From Albidovulum sp. (GTDB taxonomy: Bacteria > Pseudomonadota > Alphaproteobacteria > Rhodobacterales > Rhodobacteraceae), in assembly GCA_015491895.1 (NCBI GenBank), contig WFVA01000105.1, positions 1 to 45,332 on the forward strand: a stretch of DNA of 45,332 nucleotides. Direction: 5' to 3'. Below, piece by piece: positions 7,624 to 17,353 of this stretch (the stretch's first letter is position 1; each line of letters starts with the position of its first letter). The position numbers and the translations under genes were made by a program. The notes below the pieces were generated by a model. The model was not told the DNA's origin, did no database searches, and saw only the letters and a program-made list of their open reading frames with translations.

Positions 7624-9117
7624 TTACCACCATTTTTCCGGTTTGGAAACGAACCCGGCCGCATCCTCGATCACCTGTGCGGTTTTCAGCAATTCGCCCT
7701 CTTCCCACGGCCGGCCGATCAGTTGCAGGCCGAGCGGCAGCCCCTTTTCATCCAGCCCCGCCGGCACCGAGATGCCCGGCAGGCCGGCGAGGTTCACCGT
7801 CACCGTGAACACGTCATTGAGATACATGCGGATCGGATCGGCATCGTCCATCTCGCCAAGGGCGAAGGCGGAGGAAGGGGTTGCGGGGGTAAGAATGGCA
7901 TCGACCCCGGCCTCGAAGGCGGCATCGAAATCGCGCCGGATCAGGGTGCGCACCCGCTGGGCGCGGCGGTAGTAGGCATCATAGAAGCCCGCCGAAAGCA
8001 CATAGGTGCCTATCATCACCCGGCGCTGCACCTCGTGGCCGAAGCCCTCGGCGCGGGTTTTCTCATACATCTCGGTGATGCCCTCGCCCTCGGCGAGCTT
8101 CGCGCGGTGGCCGTAGCGCACACCATCATAGCGCGCGAGGTTGGAGGAGGCCTCGGCGGGCGCGATCACGTAATAGGCGGGCAGCGCGTATTTCGTGTGC
8201 GGCAGCGAGATATCGACGATCTCCGCCCCCGCCTCGCGCAGCATCGCCGCGCCCTCTTCCCAGAACTTCTCGATCTCGCCCGGCATTCCCTCCATCCGGT
8301 ATTCCTTCGGGATGCCGATCCTCTTGCCCTTGATGTCGCCCGCAAGGGCAGCCTCGAAATCGGGCACGGGGATGTCCATGCTTGTGCTGTCCTTCGGGTC
8401 ATGGCCGGCCATGGCGCCCAGCATGATCGCCGCGTCGCGCACGCTCTTCACCATCGGCCCGGCCTGATCGAGCGAGCTTGCGAATGCCACGATTCCCCAG
8501 CGCGAGCAGCGCCCGTAGGTGGGCTTCAGCCCGACGATGCCGGTGAAGGCCGCCGGCTGGCGGATCGAACCGCCGGTATCGGTGCCGGTGGCGCCGAGGC
8601 AGAGATCGGCCGCCACCGCCGCCGCCGAGCCGCCCGAGGAGCCCCCGGGCGTCAGCGGCTTTTCGCTGCCCTTCCGGCGCCACGGATTCACCGCCGGGCC
8701 GTAATGGGAGGTTTCGTTGCTGCTGCCCATGGCGAATTCGTCCATGTTCAGCTTGCCCAGCATCACCGCGCCGGCATCCCAGAGGTTCCGGGTGACGGTG
8801 CTTTCATATTCCGGGCGGAAACCATCGAGAATGAAGCTCGCGGCCTGGCTCGGCACATGGCGGGTGCAGAACAGATCCTTGATGCCGAGCGGAATGCCGC
8901 ACATGGCCGGGGCATCGCTACCCTCGGCCTTCAGCCGCGCATCCGCCGCCTTCGCCTGATCAAGCGCGATCTCGGGCGTGTTGTGCACGAAGGCATTGAG
9001 CGCGCCCGCGCCCTCGATTTCGCCGAGGCAGCTTTCGGCCAGCTCCACGGCGGTGAATTCGCCCTTGCGCAGGCCTTCGCGCGCTTCAGCGATGGTGAGT
9101 TTGCTCAGATCCCCCAT
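7624..9117 (-). CDS. gatA: Asp-tRNA(Asn)/Glu-tRNA(Gln) amidotransferase subunit A
   Basis: 497 residues of the amidase-signature family. The catalytic Ser-cisSer-Lys triad is visible: K80 (GIPLGIKD), S160 ([12 protein letters not shown]) and S184 ([13 protein letters not shown]). GatA releases ammonia from glutamine and passes it to GatB, which amidates mischarged Glu-tRNA(Gln) or Asp-tRNA(Asn). gatC lies 5 bases upstream in the same direction. gatB is not in the window, which is common in alphaproteobacteria. Confidence 0.97.
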   Translation of the reverse strand: MGDLSKLTIAEAREGLRKGEFTAVELAESCLGEIEGAGALNAFVHNTPEIALDQAKAADARLKAEGSDAPAMCGIPLGIKDLFCTRHVPSQAASFILDGFRPEYESTVTRNLWDAGAVMLGKLNMDEFAMGSSNETSHYGPAVNPWRRKGSEKPLTPGGSSGGSAAAVAADLCLGATGTDTGGSIRQPAAFTGIVGLKPTYGRCSRWGIVAFASSLDQAGPMVKSVRDAAIMLGAMAGHDPKDSTSMDIPVPDFEAALAGDIKGKRIGIPKEYRMEGMPGEIEKFWEEGAAMLREAGAEIVDISLPHTKYALPAYYVIAPAEASSNLARYDGVRYGHRAKLAEGEGITEMYEKTRAEGFGHEVQRRVMIGTYVLSAGFYDAYYRRAQRVRTLIRRDFDAAFEAGVDAILTPATPSSAFALGEMDDADPIRMYLNDVFTVTVNLAGLPGISVPAGLDEKGLPLGLQLIGRPWEEGELLKTAQVIEDAAGFVSKPEKWW

Positions 9118-9122
9118 GCGCC

Positions 9123-9410
9123 CTACTCCACCACTTTCGGCACCGCGAAGAAGCCCTCACGCGCGTCGGGCGCGTTGGCGAGGATCTTCTCGGGATAGCC
9201 GCCGTCCGTCACCTCATCCTTGCGCCGCTTGAGGCGCATGGGCATCACCGCCGTCATCGGCTCGACGCCCTCAACATCCACCTCGTTGAGCTGCTCGACG
9301 AATTTCAGGATCGCGTTGAATTCGCCCGCGAGCGCCTCGAGCTGATCCTCTTCCACCCGGATGCGGGCAAGGTGCGCCACGCGGCGGGCCGTTTCCTTGT
9401 CGATCGACAT
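9123..9410 (-). CDS. gatC: Asp-tRNA(Asn)/Glu-tRNA(Gln) amidotransferase subunit C
   Basis: 95 residues from [17 protein letters not shown], the standard GatC start, with [19 protein letters not shown] in the middle. GatC wraps around and stabilises GatA and GatB. A longer open frame extends upstream but has no GatC similarity. Forms an operon with gatA; divergent from the UPF0173 gene. Confidence 0.96.
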   Translation of the reverse strand: MSIDKETARRVAHLARIRVEEDQLEALAGEFNAILKFVEQLNEVDVEGVEPMTAVMPMRLKRRKDEVTDGGYPEKILANAPDAREGFFAVPKVVE

Positions 9411-9574
9411 GTGCGAAGGCTCCGTAACGGTTGATTGCCGGTTTGAAATGCGTTTAACGCCCCGCCCCGCCCGCCGCAAGGGCGGGTGAGTGGCGGGTGA
9501 GAGGCGGGGGCGATGACAAATCCCCCCGCCGTCCCTATCTTCTGAGGAGAGATCCACAGGAGGAGGGCAATCCC

Positions 9575-10270
9575 ATGAAGATCATCTGGCTCGGCCACGC
9601 AGGCTTTCGCATCGAAACCGGCGATCTGGCGCTGCTGTTCGATCCCTGGCTTACGGGCAATCCGATGTTTCCCGAAGCGCGCCAGGCGGAGGCGATCGCG
9701 GGCGCCACCCATATCTTCATCACTCACGGCCACAGCGATCACGCGGCGGACGCGCCCGAGATCGCCCGCGCGCTCGGGATCCCCGTGCATGGCATCTACG
9801 ATCTGATGAGCTTCTGGGGCGAAAAGCACGGGATCGAGACCGTGGGCTTCAACAAGGGCGGTACGGTGGATCTCGGCGCGGCGCGCATCACCATGGTGAA
9901 CGCGGCCCATTCCTCATCCGCCGGCGAGGGGGCTGAGGGGCCGGTCTATGCGGGCCACGAGGCGGGCTACGTGATCGAGGCCGAGGGCCATTCGATCTAC
10001 CTCACCGGCGATACGGACGTGATGGCCGACATGGAGATCATCAACGATCTGCACAGGCCTGATATCGGCATCCTCTGCGCCGGCGGCTTCTTCACAATGG
10101 ACATGAAGCGCGCCGCCTACGCGGCGAAGAAATACTTCGATTTCAAGACGGTGATCCCCTGCCACTACCGCACCTTCCCGCTGCTGGAGCAATCGGCCGA
10201 GGCGCTGAAGGCCGGCCTGCCCGGCGTGGACGTGATCGAGCCCGAGGTGCTGGAAGCGATCGAGATCTGA
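9575..10270 (+). CDS. UPF0173 metal-dependent hydrolase (beta-lactamase fold)
   Basis: 231 residues. The start follows AGGAGGG at 7-12 bases. It carries the metallo-beta-lactamase-fold motif THGHSDHAAD, GHEAGYVIE, LTGDT and PCHYRTFP, as in the UPF0173/YtkL-like family. The expected role is hydrolysis of a small ester or phosphoester; the substrate is unknown. No signal peptide. Monocistronic by context, divergent from gatCA and convergent with miaB. Confidence 0.9.
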   Translation: MKIIWLGHAGFRIETGDLALLFDPWLTGNPMFPEARQAEAIAGATHIFITHGHSDHAADAPEIARALGIPVHGIYDLMSFWGEKHGIETVGFNKGGTVDLGAARITMVNAAHSSSAGEGAEGPVYAGHEAGYVIEAEGHSIYLTGDTDVMADMEIINDLHRPDIGILCAGGFFTMDMKRAAYAAKKYFDFKTVIPCHYRTFPLLEQSAEALKAGLPGVDVIEPEVLEAIEI

Positions 10271-10291
10271 AGCGGGGCGGCCACCAGCCCC

Positions 10292-10342
10292 GCCCGGGCC
10301 GCTCGTGGCCCGGGCTGCGCCTGCCTACCCCTCGGCAGGCGC
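10292..10342. terminator. Two tandem GC hairpins between convergent genes
   Basis: GCCCGGGCC (10292-10300) pairs with GGCCCGGGC (10307-10315), and GCGCCTGCC (10317-10325) with GGCAGGCGC (10334-10342). Both stems are perfect 9-mers in the 182-base gap between the UPF0173 gene and miaB. There is no T tract, so simple intrinsic termination is uncertain; they may mark the transcript 3' end. Confidence 0.4.
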
Positions 10343-10452
10343 ATTCTGCACCTGCCCAGGCAGTCGCGGCCCTCTGTCTGGCAAAGGAAAAAACAGCTTT
10401 CACATCTATTATTGCAGGTCGAACCGCCCGCCGGCCCGCCCGCGCAAAGCCC

Positions 10453-11763
10453 TCAGACAAGCTCCCCCGAAAGCGAATTGGGCAGGCTTTCGGTAATGCG
10501 CACGCGCGCCAGATCGCCCTTCGCCAGATCGGGCGCCACCACATGCACCGCGTGCAGATATTCGCTTTTCCCCGCCATCTGGCCCGGCTCGCGGCCCTCG
10601 CGCTCGAACAGCACGCTGACCTCGCGCCCCACCATCGCCTCCTGCGCCGCGCGCTGCTGCTTGCTCAGCAGCGCCTGCAGGCGGGCGAGGCGCTCGGATT
10701 TCACCTCCTCGGGCAGCTGATCGCGCTCGGCCGCCGGCGTGCCGGGGCGCGGGGAATACTTGAAGGAATAGGCCTGGCCGTAGTTGACGGCGCGCACGAG
10801 ATCCAGCGTCGCCTCGAAATCTTCCTCGGTCTCCTCGGGAAAGCCGGTGATGGAATCCCCCGAAAGCAGCAGATCGGGGCGCGCGGCGCGGATCCTCTCG
10901 ATCAGGCGGATGTAGCTTTCGGCCGTGTGGCCGCGGTTCATGCGCTTGAGGATGCGATCGGAGCCCGATTGCACCGGCAGGTGCAGATAGGGCATGAGCT
11001 TTTCGCATTCGCCATGCGCGGCGATCAGATCGTCGCTCATGTCATTGGGGTGGCTGGTGGTGTAGCGGATGCGATCGAGGCCTTCGATCTCGGCCAGCGC
11101 GCGGATGAGGCGGGCGAGGCTCCAGTCGCCGCCCTGCCCTTCGCCGTGATAGGCATTCACGTTCTGGCCCAGAAGCGTGATCTCGCGCACGCCGCTTGCA
11201 ACCAGCGCCCGCGCCTCGGCGAGGATGCGCTCTGGCGGGCGGCTCACCTCGGCGCCGCGCGTATAGGGGACCACGCAGAAGGCGCAGAACTTGTCGCAGC
11301 CCTCCTGCACGGTCAGAAACGCCGTGGGGCGCTGGGCGCGCGGCGCGCGCGCGGGCAGGTGATCGAACTTGTCCTCGGCCGGGAAGTCGGTATCGAGCGC
11401 CTTTTCGCCCGCCTCCACGCGCGCCATCAGATCGGGCAGCCGGTGATAGGCCTGCGGCCCCACCACCAGATCCACCAATGGCTGGCGGTCCATGATCTCC
11501 TCGCCCTCAGCCTGCGCCACGCAGCCCGCCACCCCGATGCGCAGATCGGGCCTTGCGGCCTTCAGCCCCTTGTAGCGGCCAAGCTCGGAATAGATCTTCT
11601 CGGCCGCCTTTTCGCGGATGTGGCAGGTGTTGAGCAGGATCATGTCGGCCTGTTCGGGGGAGGATGTTTCCTCATAGCCCGCGCGCGCCAGCGCCTCGGC
11701 CATGCGCTCGCTGTCATAGACATTCATCTGGCAGCCGTATGTCTTGATATAGAGCTTCTTCAT
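10453..11763 (-). CDS. miaB: tRNA-2-methylthio-N6-dimethylallyladenosine synthase
   Basis: 436 residues in the MiaB domain order. The N-terminal MTTase domain has [11 protein letters not shown] (C11), NTCHIRE and [11 protein letters not shown], three cysteines for one 4Fe-4S cluster. The radical-SAM core has [17 protein letters not shown] (CxxxCxxC). A C-terminal TRAM domain ends the protein. It adds the methylthio group to i6A37 of tRNAs that read codons starting with U. The miaA partner is not in the window. Divergent from the gene at 11898. Confidence 0.97.
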   Translation of the reverse strand: MKKLYIKTYGCQMNVYDSERMAEALARAGYEETSSPEQADMILLNTCHIREKAAEKIYSELGRYKGLKAARPDLRIGVAGCVAQAEGEEIMDRQPLVDLVVGPQAYHRLPDLMARVEAGEKALDTDFPAEDKFDHLPARAPRAQRPTAFLTVQEGCDKFCAFCVVPYTRGAEVSRPPERILAEARALVASGVREITLLGQNVNAYHGEGQGGDWSLARLIRALAEIEGLDRIRYTTSHPNDMSDDLIAAHGECEKLMPYLHLPVQSGSDRILKRMNRGHTAESYIRLIERIRAARPDLLLSGDSITGFPEETEEDFEATLDLVRAVNYGQAYSFKYSPRPGTPAAERDQLPEEVKSERLARLQALLSKQQRAAQEAMVGREVSVLFEREGREPGQMAGKSEYLHAVHVVAPDLAKGDLARVRITESLPNSLSGELV

Positions 11764-11897
11764 CGCGGGCCTGTGCTTTTGCGTATGCTTTCGGGAGTGT
11801 GTGGCTCACTACACCCTCGGGCGGGCAATCGCAACGCTTGCAAAGCCGCGCGAATTGCAGGACGCTTGGCAAAGGGCAGTGCAGAAACGGGGGAAGC

Positions 11898-12764
11898 GTG
11901 CGATACGAAAATCTGGAGGATTTCCTGAACCGGGGAAAGGCGGCGCTGGCGAAGGGGCCGGTGGCGATCCTGCTGGCCGAGGATGATGTGGAGCTTTCGA
12001 GCACGATCCAGCACCACCGGAAGATCGGCTTTCGCGAAATCCTGCTGCTGGCCCCCCCGGAAATGAAGATACCTTCGGATCTGACGCGGGATATCCACCA
12101 CATCCCGCACAATTTCCTTGCACGGGGCGGGCGGGAAGCAGCGCTGAACGCCATCATCGCCGCCGCCCGCCCCGGCACCTGGCTCTATTACGGCTTCAAC
12201 GCCGAATATCTCTTCTATCCCTTCTGCGAGAGCCGCTCCGTGGGCGAGATGCTGGCCTTCCACGGCGAGGAGCGGCGCGAGGCGATGCTCACTTACGTGA
12301 TCGATCTCTACGCCGATGATCTCTCCGCCCATCCCGATGCCGTATCGCTCGAGCATGCGCATCTCGATCGCTCCGGCTATTACGCGCTTGCCCGCCACGG
12401 CGAGGACGGCCAGCCGAAGGAACGCCAGCTCGATTTCTTCGGCGGCCTCAGATGGCGCTTCGAGGAGCACATCTCCCCGGCGCGGCGCAAGATCGACAGG
12501 ATCGCCCTTTTCAGGGCGAAGAAGGGGCTGGAACTGAGGGAGAATCACACCTTCAGCATCGAGGAATACAACACCTATGCCTGCCCCTGGCATCACAATC
12601 TCACGGCCGCCGTCTGCTCCTTCCGCACCGCCAAGGCGCTGAAGCAGAACCCGGGCTCGAGATATGAGATCACGAGCTTCATGTGGCGCAATTCAGTCCG
12701 TTTCGAATGGAATTCGCGCCAGCTTCTCGATCTGGGGCTGATGGAACCGGGGCAGTGGTTCTGA
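11898..12764 (+). CDS. Unrecognised protein, weakly glycosyltransferase-like
   Basis: 288 residues from GTG 11898, which has GGGGGAAG 3 bases before it; the frame is open further upstream but without a ribosome site. No signal peptide or membrane helix. Beginning VAILLAEDDVELSSTIQHH, then WLYYGFNAEYLF and a C-terminal half with YNTYACPWHHNLTAAVCS, it faintly resembles the layout of family-2 glycosyltransferases of the Glyco_tranf_2_4 type. The usual DxDEF metal motif would here be NAEYL, so activity is doubtful. A short repeat follows the stop by 12 bases. Confidence 0.6.
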   Translation: MRYENLEDFLNRGKAALAKGPVAILLAEDDVELSSTIQHHRKIGFREILLLAPPEMKIPSDLTRDIHHIPHNFLARGGREAALNAIIAAARPGTWLYYGFNAEYLFYPFCESRSVGEMLAFHGEERREAMLTYVIDLYADDLSAHPDAVSLEHAHLDRSGYYALARHGEDGQPKERQLDFFGGLRWRFEEHISPARRKIDRIALFRAKKGLELRENHTFSIEEYNTYACPWHHNLTAAVCSFRTAKALKQNPGSRYEITSFMWRNSVRFEWNSRQLLDLGLMEPGQWF

Positions 12765-12776
12765 GACCGTGCAGGA

Positions 12777-12804
12777 GATTTCATGCCTCCGGCGGAGATG
12801 TTTT
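12777..12804 (+). repeat. Dispersed 27-bp 3'-UTR element, copy 1
   Basis: GATTTCATGCCTCCGGCGG followed by AGATGTTTT, 12 bases after a stop codon and in sense orientation. It matches the element at 43451-43477 (minus) at 25 of 27 positions. CTCC-GGC-GGAG can form a small stem followed by a T-rich end. Confidence 0.65.
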
Positions 12805-12934
12805 CGCATCCGCGACGGGAGGGCGGGATATCTGTCTTGCCGTGCCCGGTGCTTCGGTGCTTTACAGGGAACCGCAGAAAACGCAGGGTAGATGAATCAA
12901 CGGGCCGCAAGCCTGAATGCGACAGGAGGAAAAC

Positions 12935-14452
12935 ATGAAATTCACCAGAAACGGACTGCTTGCCGCTATGCTCATGGGGGCGAGTCTTGGGGTTGCCCTG
13001 CCAGCGGCGGCGGAAGAGAACATCAAGCTCACCATCCTCGGGATCGGCGACATCTACAATTTCGATGCCGAGAAGGGCCGCGGCGGTTTCGCGCGCCTCA
13101 ACGCCATCGCCAAGGCCGAGCGCGAGGCCAATCCCAACATGATCTACGTGTTTGACGGCGACATGCTCTCGCCCTCCATCCTTTCGGGCTTCGACAAGGG
13201 CCAGAACACCATTGATCTCACGAATATCGTGCCCTTCGATCTGGCCGTGCCCGGAAACCACGAGTTCGATTTCGGGGTGGAGAATTTCCGCGAGAAGATG
13301 GCCGCCTCGAAATACCCCTGGGCCGCGATCAACATCACCGGGCCGGATGGCATGCCCATGGAGGGCCTCGGCGGCGTGATGTGGAAGGAGATCGAGGGCC
13401 TGAAGATCGCGCTCATCCCGGTGGCGCAGGATACCAGCCCCGAGGTATCGAGCACCGGTGATCTCGTGTTCCTGCCCACGGTGGATACCGCCATCGAGGC
13501 CGCCGAGAAGGCGCGCGGCGAAGGTGCCGATCTGGTGATCGCGGTGGTGCAGACGGATCAGACCAATGACAAGCAGCTGTTCGACAGCCACGCCTTCGAC
13601 GTGATCATCTCGGGCGACGATCATTCCTATGCCACCGCCTATGACGGCATCACCGCCTATGTGGAAACCTCGATTGACGGCAAATATATCGCGCCACTGG
13701 ATCTCAACGTGACGGTGAAGGAAAAGGACGGCAAGCGCAAGGTGCGCTGGACGCCGGTCTTCCGCTTCATCGATACGGCCATGGTGGAGCCCGACCCGGA
13801 AACCCAGGCCAAGGTGGACGAATTCAACAGGAAGCTCGACGAGAGCCTCGATGTGGCGCTTGGTGTAACCGAAGGCCCGCTTGATTCGCGCCGCAACGTG
13901 GTGCGGGGCGAGGAATCCGCCATGGGCAACCTGATCGCCGATGCCATGCGCGCGGCCACCGGCGCCGATGTGGCGATTGCCAACGGCGGCGGCATCCGGG
14001 GCGATCGCGTCTATGAGGCGGGCAGCACCATCACCCGGCGCGACATCCTCACCGAGCTTCCCTTCGGCAATGCCACGGTGATGACGGAAATCCCCGGCAG
14101 CCAGCTGCTGGCGGCGATCGAGAACGGCGTGAGCCAGGTAGAGAAGGGTGCCGGGCGCTTCCCGCAGGTTTCGGGGATGACTTACGTGTTCGATCCTTCC
14201 GCGCCTCCCGGTTCGCGCGTGGTGGAGCTGAAGGTGAACGGCGAGCCGGTCGATCCCGACAAGCTCTACAAGGTGGCCGCCAATGATTACATCCTGCGCG
14301 GTGGCGATGGCTATGGCGCGCTTGGCGGGGGCCGGGTGCTCATCAATGCCGCCAACGGCAATCTTCTGGCCAATGACGTGATGGATTACATCGCGAAAAC
14401 CGGCAAGATCACCGCAAAGGTGGAAGGGCGGATCAAGCGCGTGGGCGAGTAG
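12935..14452 (+). CDS. Periplasmic 5'-nucleotidase/metallophosphatase-like protein with altered metal site
   Basis: 505 residues from ATG 12935, preceded by AGGAGG. A signal peptide (about 1-27, ending AAA) sends it to the periplasm. Order: calcineurin-like domain (30-280), then the 5'-nucleotidase C-terminal domain (about 320-490) with ANGGGIRGD and GDGYGALGGG. GD (D76) and GNHE (N108, H109) are present. Other metal ligands known from UshA are not: the DxH position reads D39-I-Y41, the SH position reads V-Q206-T207, and GHxH reads G-D228-D-H230. Catalysis, or the metal used, may differ. A terminator follows. SoxB in this window belongs to the same superfamily but keeps the usual His residues. 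Confidence 0.85.
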   Translation: MKFTRNGLLAAMLMGASLGVALPAAAEENIKLTILGIGDIYNFDAEKGRGGFARLNAIAKAEREANPNMIYVFDGDMLSPSILSGFDKGQNTIDLTNIVPFDLAVPGNHEFDFGVENFREKMAASKYPWAAINITGPDGMPMEGLGGVMWKEIEGLKIALIPVAQDTSPEVSSTGDLVFLPTVDTAIEAAEKARGEGADLVIAVVQTDQTNDKQLFDSHAFDVIISGDDHSYATAYDGITAYVETSIDGKYIAPLDLNVTVKEKDGKRKVRWTPVFRFIDTAMVEPDPETQAKVDEFNRKLDESLDVALGVTEGPLDSRRNVVRGEESAMGNLIADAMRAATGADVAIANGGGIRGDRVYEAGSTITRRDILTELPFGNATVMTEIPGSQLLAAIENGVSQVEKGAGRFPQVSGMTYVFDPSAPPGSRVVELKVNGEPVDPDKLYKVAANDYILRGGDGYGALGGGRVLINAANGNLLANDVMDYIAKTGKITAKVEGRIKRVGE

Positions 14453-14488
14453 GCCGGAGCGCACCCCGCAGCAATCGGGAAACAGAAA

Positions 14489-14520
14489 GGCCGCCGGATG
14501 GGAATCCGGCGGCCCTTTTC
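14489..14520 (+). terminator. Rho-independent terminator, probably bidirectional
   Basis: An 11-bp perfect stem (14489-14499 with 14504-14514) and a 4-base loop, followed on the plus strand by CTTTTCTTTCC. On the minus strand the stem is followed by TTTCTGTTT, so it can also end the fab operon, which converges here. Confidence 0.88.
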
Positions 14521-14584
14521 TTTCCTTCCGGCAGAAGCTTCCGGCCCGGCTCCGGCGATGGCCTGCGGGGCCTGCCTGCGTGCC

Positions 14585-15379
14585 TCAGAGATTGCGCTCC
14601 TGCAACAAGCCGAGGATGTGATAGCCGCCATCCACCCGGATGATCTCGCCGGTGGTGAAGGCGCCGTAATCGGATGCCAGATAGACGGCCGTGCCCCCCA
14701 CCGCCTCGAGCGTGGCATTGCTGCCAAGCGGGGCGTTTTCGCCGATCACCCGGAAAACCTTGCGCGCGCCACCGATGGCGGAGCCGGCGAGGGTTTTCAT
14801 CGGACCGGGGCTGATCGCGTTCACCCGGATGCCCTGCGGCCCCAGATCATTGGCAAGGTAGCGCACCGCGCTTTCGAGCGCCGCCTTGGCAACGCCCATC
14901 ACGTTGTAATTGGGCTGCACCCGCTGGCTGCCCATGTAGGTGAGCGTCAGCAGCGTGCCGCCATCCGCCATCAGGGGCGTGGCGCGGCGCGCCAGATCGA
15001 TGAAGCTGTAGCAGGAAATATCGAGGGAATTGAGGAAGTTCTGCCGCGTGGTCTTCACGAAGCGGCCGGTAAGCTCTTCCTTATCGGAAAACGCGATCGC
15101 GTGCACCAGAAAATCGAGCTTTCCCCATTGCTTCGCGATGGTATCGAACACCGCATCGAGCGAGGCCTCGTCCTGCACATCCGCGGGCATCACCAGCTCC
15201 GGCGGCGTGCCGACGCTCTCGGCCAGGGGCTTCACCCGCTTGCCGAAACCCTCGCCCTGGTAAGTAAAGGCAAGCTCCGCCCCCTCGTCGGCCATTGCCT
15301 TTGCGATGCCCCAGGCGATGGAGCGATCATTCGCCACCCCCAGCACCAACCCGCGCTTGCCCTTCATCAGCTCAGCCAT
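14585..15379 (-). CDS. fabI: Enoyl-[acyl-carrier-protein] reductase (NADH)
   Basis: 264 residues of the short-chain reductase fold. GVANDRSIAWGIAK at the N-terminus is the FabI cofactor motif. Y148, Y158 and K165 fall where E. coli FabI has Y146, Y156 and K163. Performs the last reduction of each fatty-acid elongation cycle and is the usual triclosan target. Third gene of a fabA-fabB-fabI unit, 28 bases after fabB. Confidence 0.97.
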   Translation of the reverse strand: MAELMKGKRGLVLGVANDRSIAWGIAKAMADEGAELAFTYQGEGFGKRVKPLAESVGTPPELVMPADVQDEASLDAVFDTIAKQWGKLDFLVHAIAFSDKEELTGRFVKTTRQNFLNSLDISCYSFIDLARRATPLMADGGTLLTLTYMGSQRVQPNYNVMGVAKAALESAVRYLANDLGPQGIRVNAISPGPMKTLAGSAIGGARKVFRVIGENAPLGSNATLEAVGGTAVYLASDYGAFTTGEIIRVDGGYHILGLLQERNL

Positions 15380-15407
15380 CTGCCTGCTCCCTGCCTTTGC
15401 AACCGCT

Positions 15408-16637
15408 TCAATCGCGGAATTTCGAGATCAGCATCGAACCATTGGTGCCGCCAAAGCCGAAGCTGTTGGTCATCACCGTATCGAGCCCGGCGTTTTCCAC
15501 CAGTTCGGTGGCGATTTCACCCGGTTTCAGCGCCGGATCGAGGTTTTCGACATTGATCGAAGGGGCGATGAAATCGTCGCGCAGCATCAGAAGGCAATAG
15601 ATCGCCTCCTGCGCGCCGGTGGCGCCCTGGCTGTGGCCCGTCATGGATTTGGTGGAGCTGATCGGCGGCGTGGTTCCTTCGCCGAACACCCGGCGCACGG
15701 CCTCCACCTCGCCCACATCGCCCACCGGCGTGCTGGTGCCGTGGGCGTTGATGTAGCTCACATGCCGATCCTCGGGCAGGGTGGAAAGCGCCAGCCGCAT
15801 CGCCCGCTCGCCGCCCTCGCCCGAGGGGGCGACCATGTCATGCCCGTCGGAGGTGGCGCCGTAGCCGGTGATCTCGCCGTAGATTTTCGCGCCGCGTGCC
15901 TTCGCGCGCTCCAGATCCTCGAGCACCACCATGCCGCCGCCGCCGGCGATCACGAAGCCATCGCGATCGGCATCGAAGGCGCGGCTCGCCCGCTCGGGCG
16001 TATCATTATACTTGCTGCTCATCGCTCCCATGGCATCGAACAGGCAGGAAAGCGTCCAGTCCAGCTCCTCGCCGCCGCCGGCAAACATCAGATCCTGCTT
16101 GCCCATCATGATCTGCTCGGCCGCGCTGCCGATGCAATGGAGGCTCGTCGAGCAGGCCGAGGTGATGGTGTAGTTGATGCCCTTGATCCTGAAGGCGGTG
16201 GCCAGATTGGCCGACACGGTGGACGACATGCACTTGGGCACGGCGAAAGGCCCGATCCACTTGGGCGCGCCCTTTTCCATGACGATCCTGTGCGCCTTGT
16301 AGAAGGTCGAGGTGGAAGGCCCGCCGGAGCCCGCGATCAGCCCCGAGCGCGGGTTGACGATATCGCTCTCCTCCAGCCCCGCATCCGCGATCGCCTGCTG
16401 CATGGCGATATGGGCATAGGCCGCGCCCGGCCCCATGAAGCGCAGCACGCGCTTTTCCACATGCTCCCTGATGTCGATCTTCGGCGCGCCGGCGACCCGG
16501 CTGCGAAATCCGTGCTCGATCATGTCCTCGTTGGCGGTGATGCCGGACTTGCCGGCCTTCAGCGCGGCGGCGACTTCTTCGGCATCATTGCCGATCGAGG
16601 AAACGATCCCCAACCCGGTTATCACGACTCGGCGCAT
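15408..16637 (-). CDS. fabB: 3-oxoacyl-[acyl-carrier-protein] synthase I
   Basis: 409 residues. The condensing-enzyme triad is C162 (TSACSTS), H299 (NAHGTSTP) and H335 ([11 protein letters not shown]), matching E. coli FabB C163/H298/H333. It elongates the cis-3-decenoyl chain made by FabA, the committed step to unsaturated fatty acids. The neighbouring fabA confirms FabB over FabF. Confidence 0.97.
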   Translation of the reverse strand: MRRVVITGLGIVSSIGNDAEEVAAALKAGKSGITANEDMIEHGFRSRVAGAPKIDIREHVEKRVLRFMGPGAAYAHIAMQQAIADAGLEESDIVNPRSGLIAGSGGPSTSTFYKAHRIVMEKGAPKWIGPFAVPKCMSSTVSANLATAFRIKGINYTITSACSTSLHCIGSAAEQIMMGKQDLMFAGGGEELDWTLSCLFDAMGAMSSKYNDTPERASRAFDADRDGFVIAGGGGMVVLEDLERAKARGAKIYGEITGYGATSDGHDMVAPSGEGGERAMRLALSTLPEDRHVSYINAHGTSTPVGDVGEVEAVRRVFGEGTTPPISSTKSMTGHSQGATGAQEAIYCLLMLRDDFIAPSINVENLDPALKPGEIATELVENAGLDTVMTNSFGFGGTNGSMLISKFRD

Positions 16638-16673
16638 TTCGTTCTCCTTCAGACGTGGCCGCAGACCGGCGGC

Positions 16674-17186
16674 TTATTCCTTCGGGGCGGCAAGGCCCAC
16701 CTTCATGTCCTTCACGGCGCAGACGATCTCACCATCGGCGCGCACGATCCCGTCGGCCACGCCCATCTTCAGGCGCCGGTCGATCACCCGGGTGAATTGC
16801 ACCTCGTAGCTCACCAGCCTGCGCTCGGGCGTGACCATGCCCGAAAGCTTGACCTCGCCCACGCCAAGGGCAAAGCCCTGCCCCTGCCAGCCGCGCCAGC
16901 CGAGGTTGAAGCCCGTAAGCTGCCACAGCCCATCGAGCATCAGGCAGCCCGGCATCACCGGATTGCCCGGGAAATGGCAGGGGAAGAACCACAGATCGGG
17001 GGTGATGTCGAGCTCGGCCAGCACATGGCCCTTGCCATGTTCGCCCGCATCGCCGCTCACCTCGGTGATGCGGTCCATCATCAGCATCGGCGGCTCGGGA
17101 AGCTGCGCATTGCCGGGGCCGAAAAGCTCGCCGCGTGCGCATTTGAGAAGCTCTTCCTTGTCGAAACTGGTCGGAAAATCGGCCAT
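16674..17186 (-). CDS. fabA: 3-hydroxydecanoyl-[ACP] dehydratase/isomerase
   Basis: 170 residues from MADFPTSFDKEELL. The active-site pair is H71 (FPCHFPGNPVMPG) and D85 (MLDGLWQL), as in E. coli FabA H70/D84. It dehydrates 3-hydroxydecanoyl-ACP and isomerises the product to cis-3-decenoyl-ACP. First gene of the fabA-fabB-fabI unit, divergent from irr with a 167-base shared regulatory region. Confidence 0.97.
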   Translation of the reverse strand: MADFPTSFDKEELLKCARGELFGPGNAQLPEPPMLMMDRITEVSGDAGEHGKGHVLAELDITPDLWFFPCHFPGNPVMPGCLMLDGLWQLTGFNLGWRGWQGQGFALGVGEVKLSGMVTPERRLVSYEVQFTRVIDRRLKMGVADGIVRADGEIVCAVKDMKVGLAAPKE

Positions 17187-17293
17187 TCTGCCTTGCCCCG
17201 TTCTTTGCTGATGTCGGTTGCCTCTCCCTAGCATCTGGCTTCATGCAAGGGCAATAGCGCGAAAAGCCCACATCGCGGGCGGGAGAAAATCCA

Positions 17294-17323
17294 TTGATAA
17301 GGGCGAGCGGCATTCATTATAAT
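17294..17323 (+). promoter_or_regulatory. Sigma-70-type promoter of irr
   Basis: TTGATA (17294-17299) and a perfect TATAAT (17318-17323) with an 18-base spacer, 31 bases before the irr start. The -10 lies within the palindrome CATTATAATG (17315-17324). I did not find a clear iron-control element box here. Confidence 0.65.
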
Positions 17324-17353
17324 GGTTCCAGCTTGCAGAAGGCCGGGAAAGGA

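Noticed and set aside
5803-9198. Very long plus-strand open frame (about 1130 codons)
   Set aside because: It runs antisense through rnpB, the amidase, the lipoprotein gene and gatA; its translation is Arg/Gly/Ala/His-rich with no domain. Typical of high-GC DNA.
10543-11928. Plus-strand open frame opposite miaB
   Set aside because: miaB carries all radical-SAM and MTTase cysteines on the other strand.
15306-17231. Plus-strand open frame of about 640 codons
   Set aside because: Antisense to fabB and fabA, which have complete active sites.
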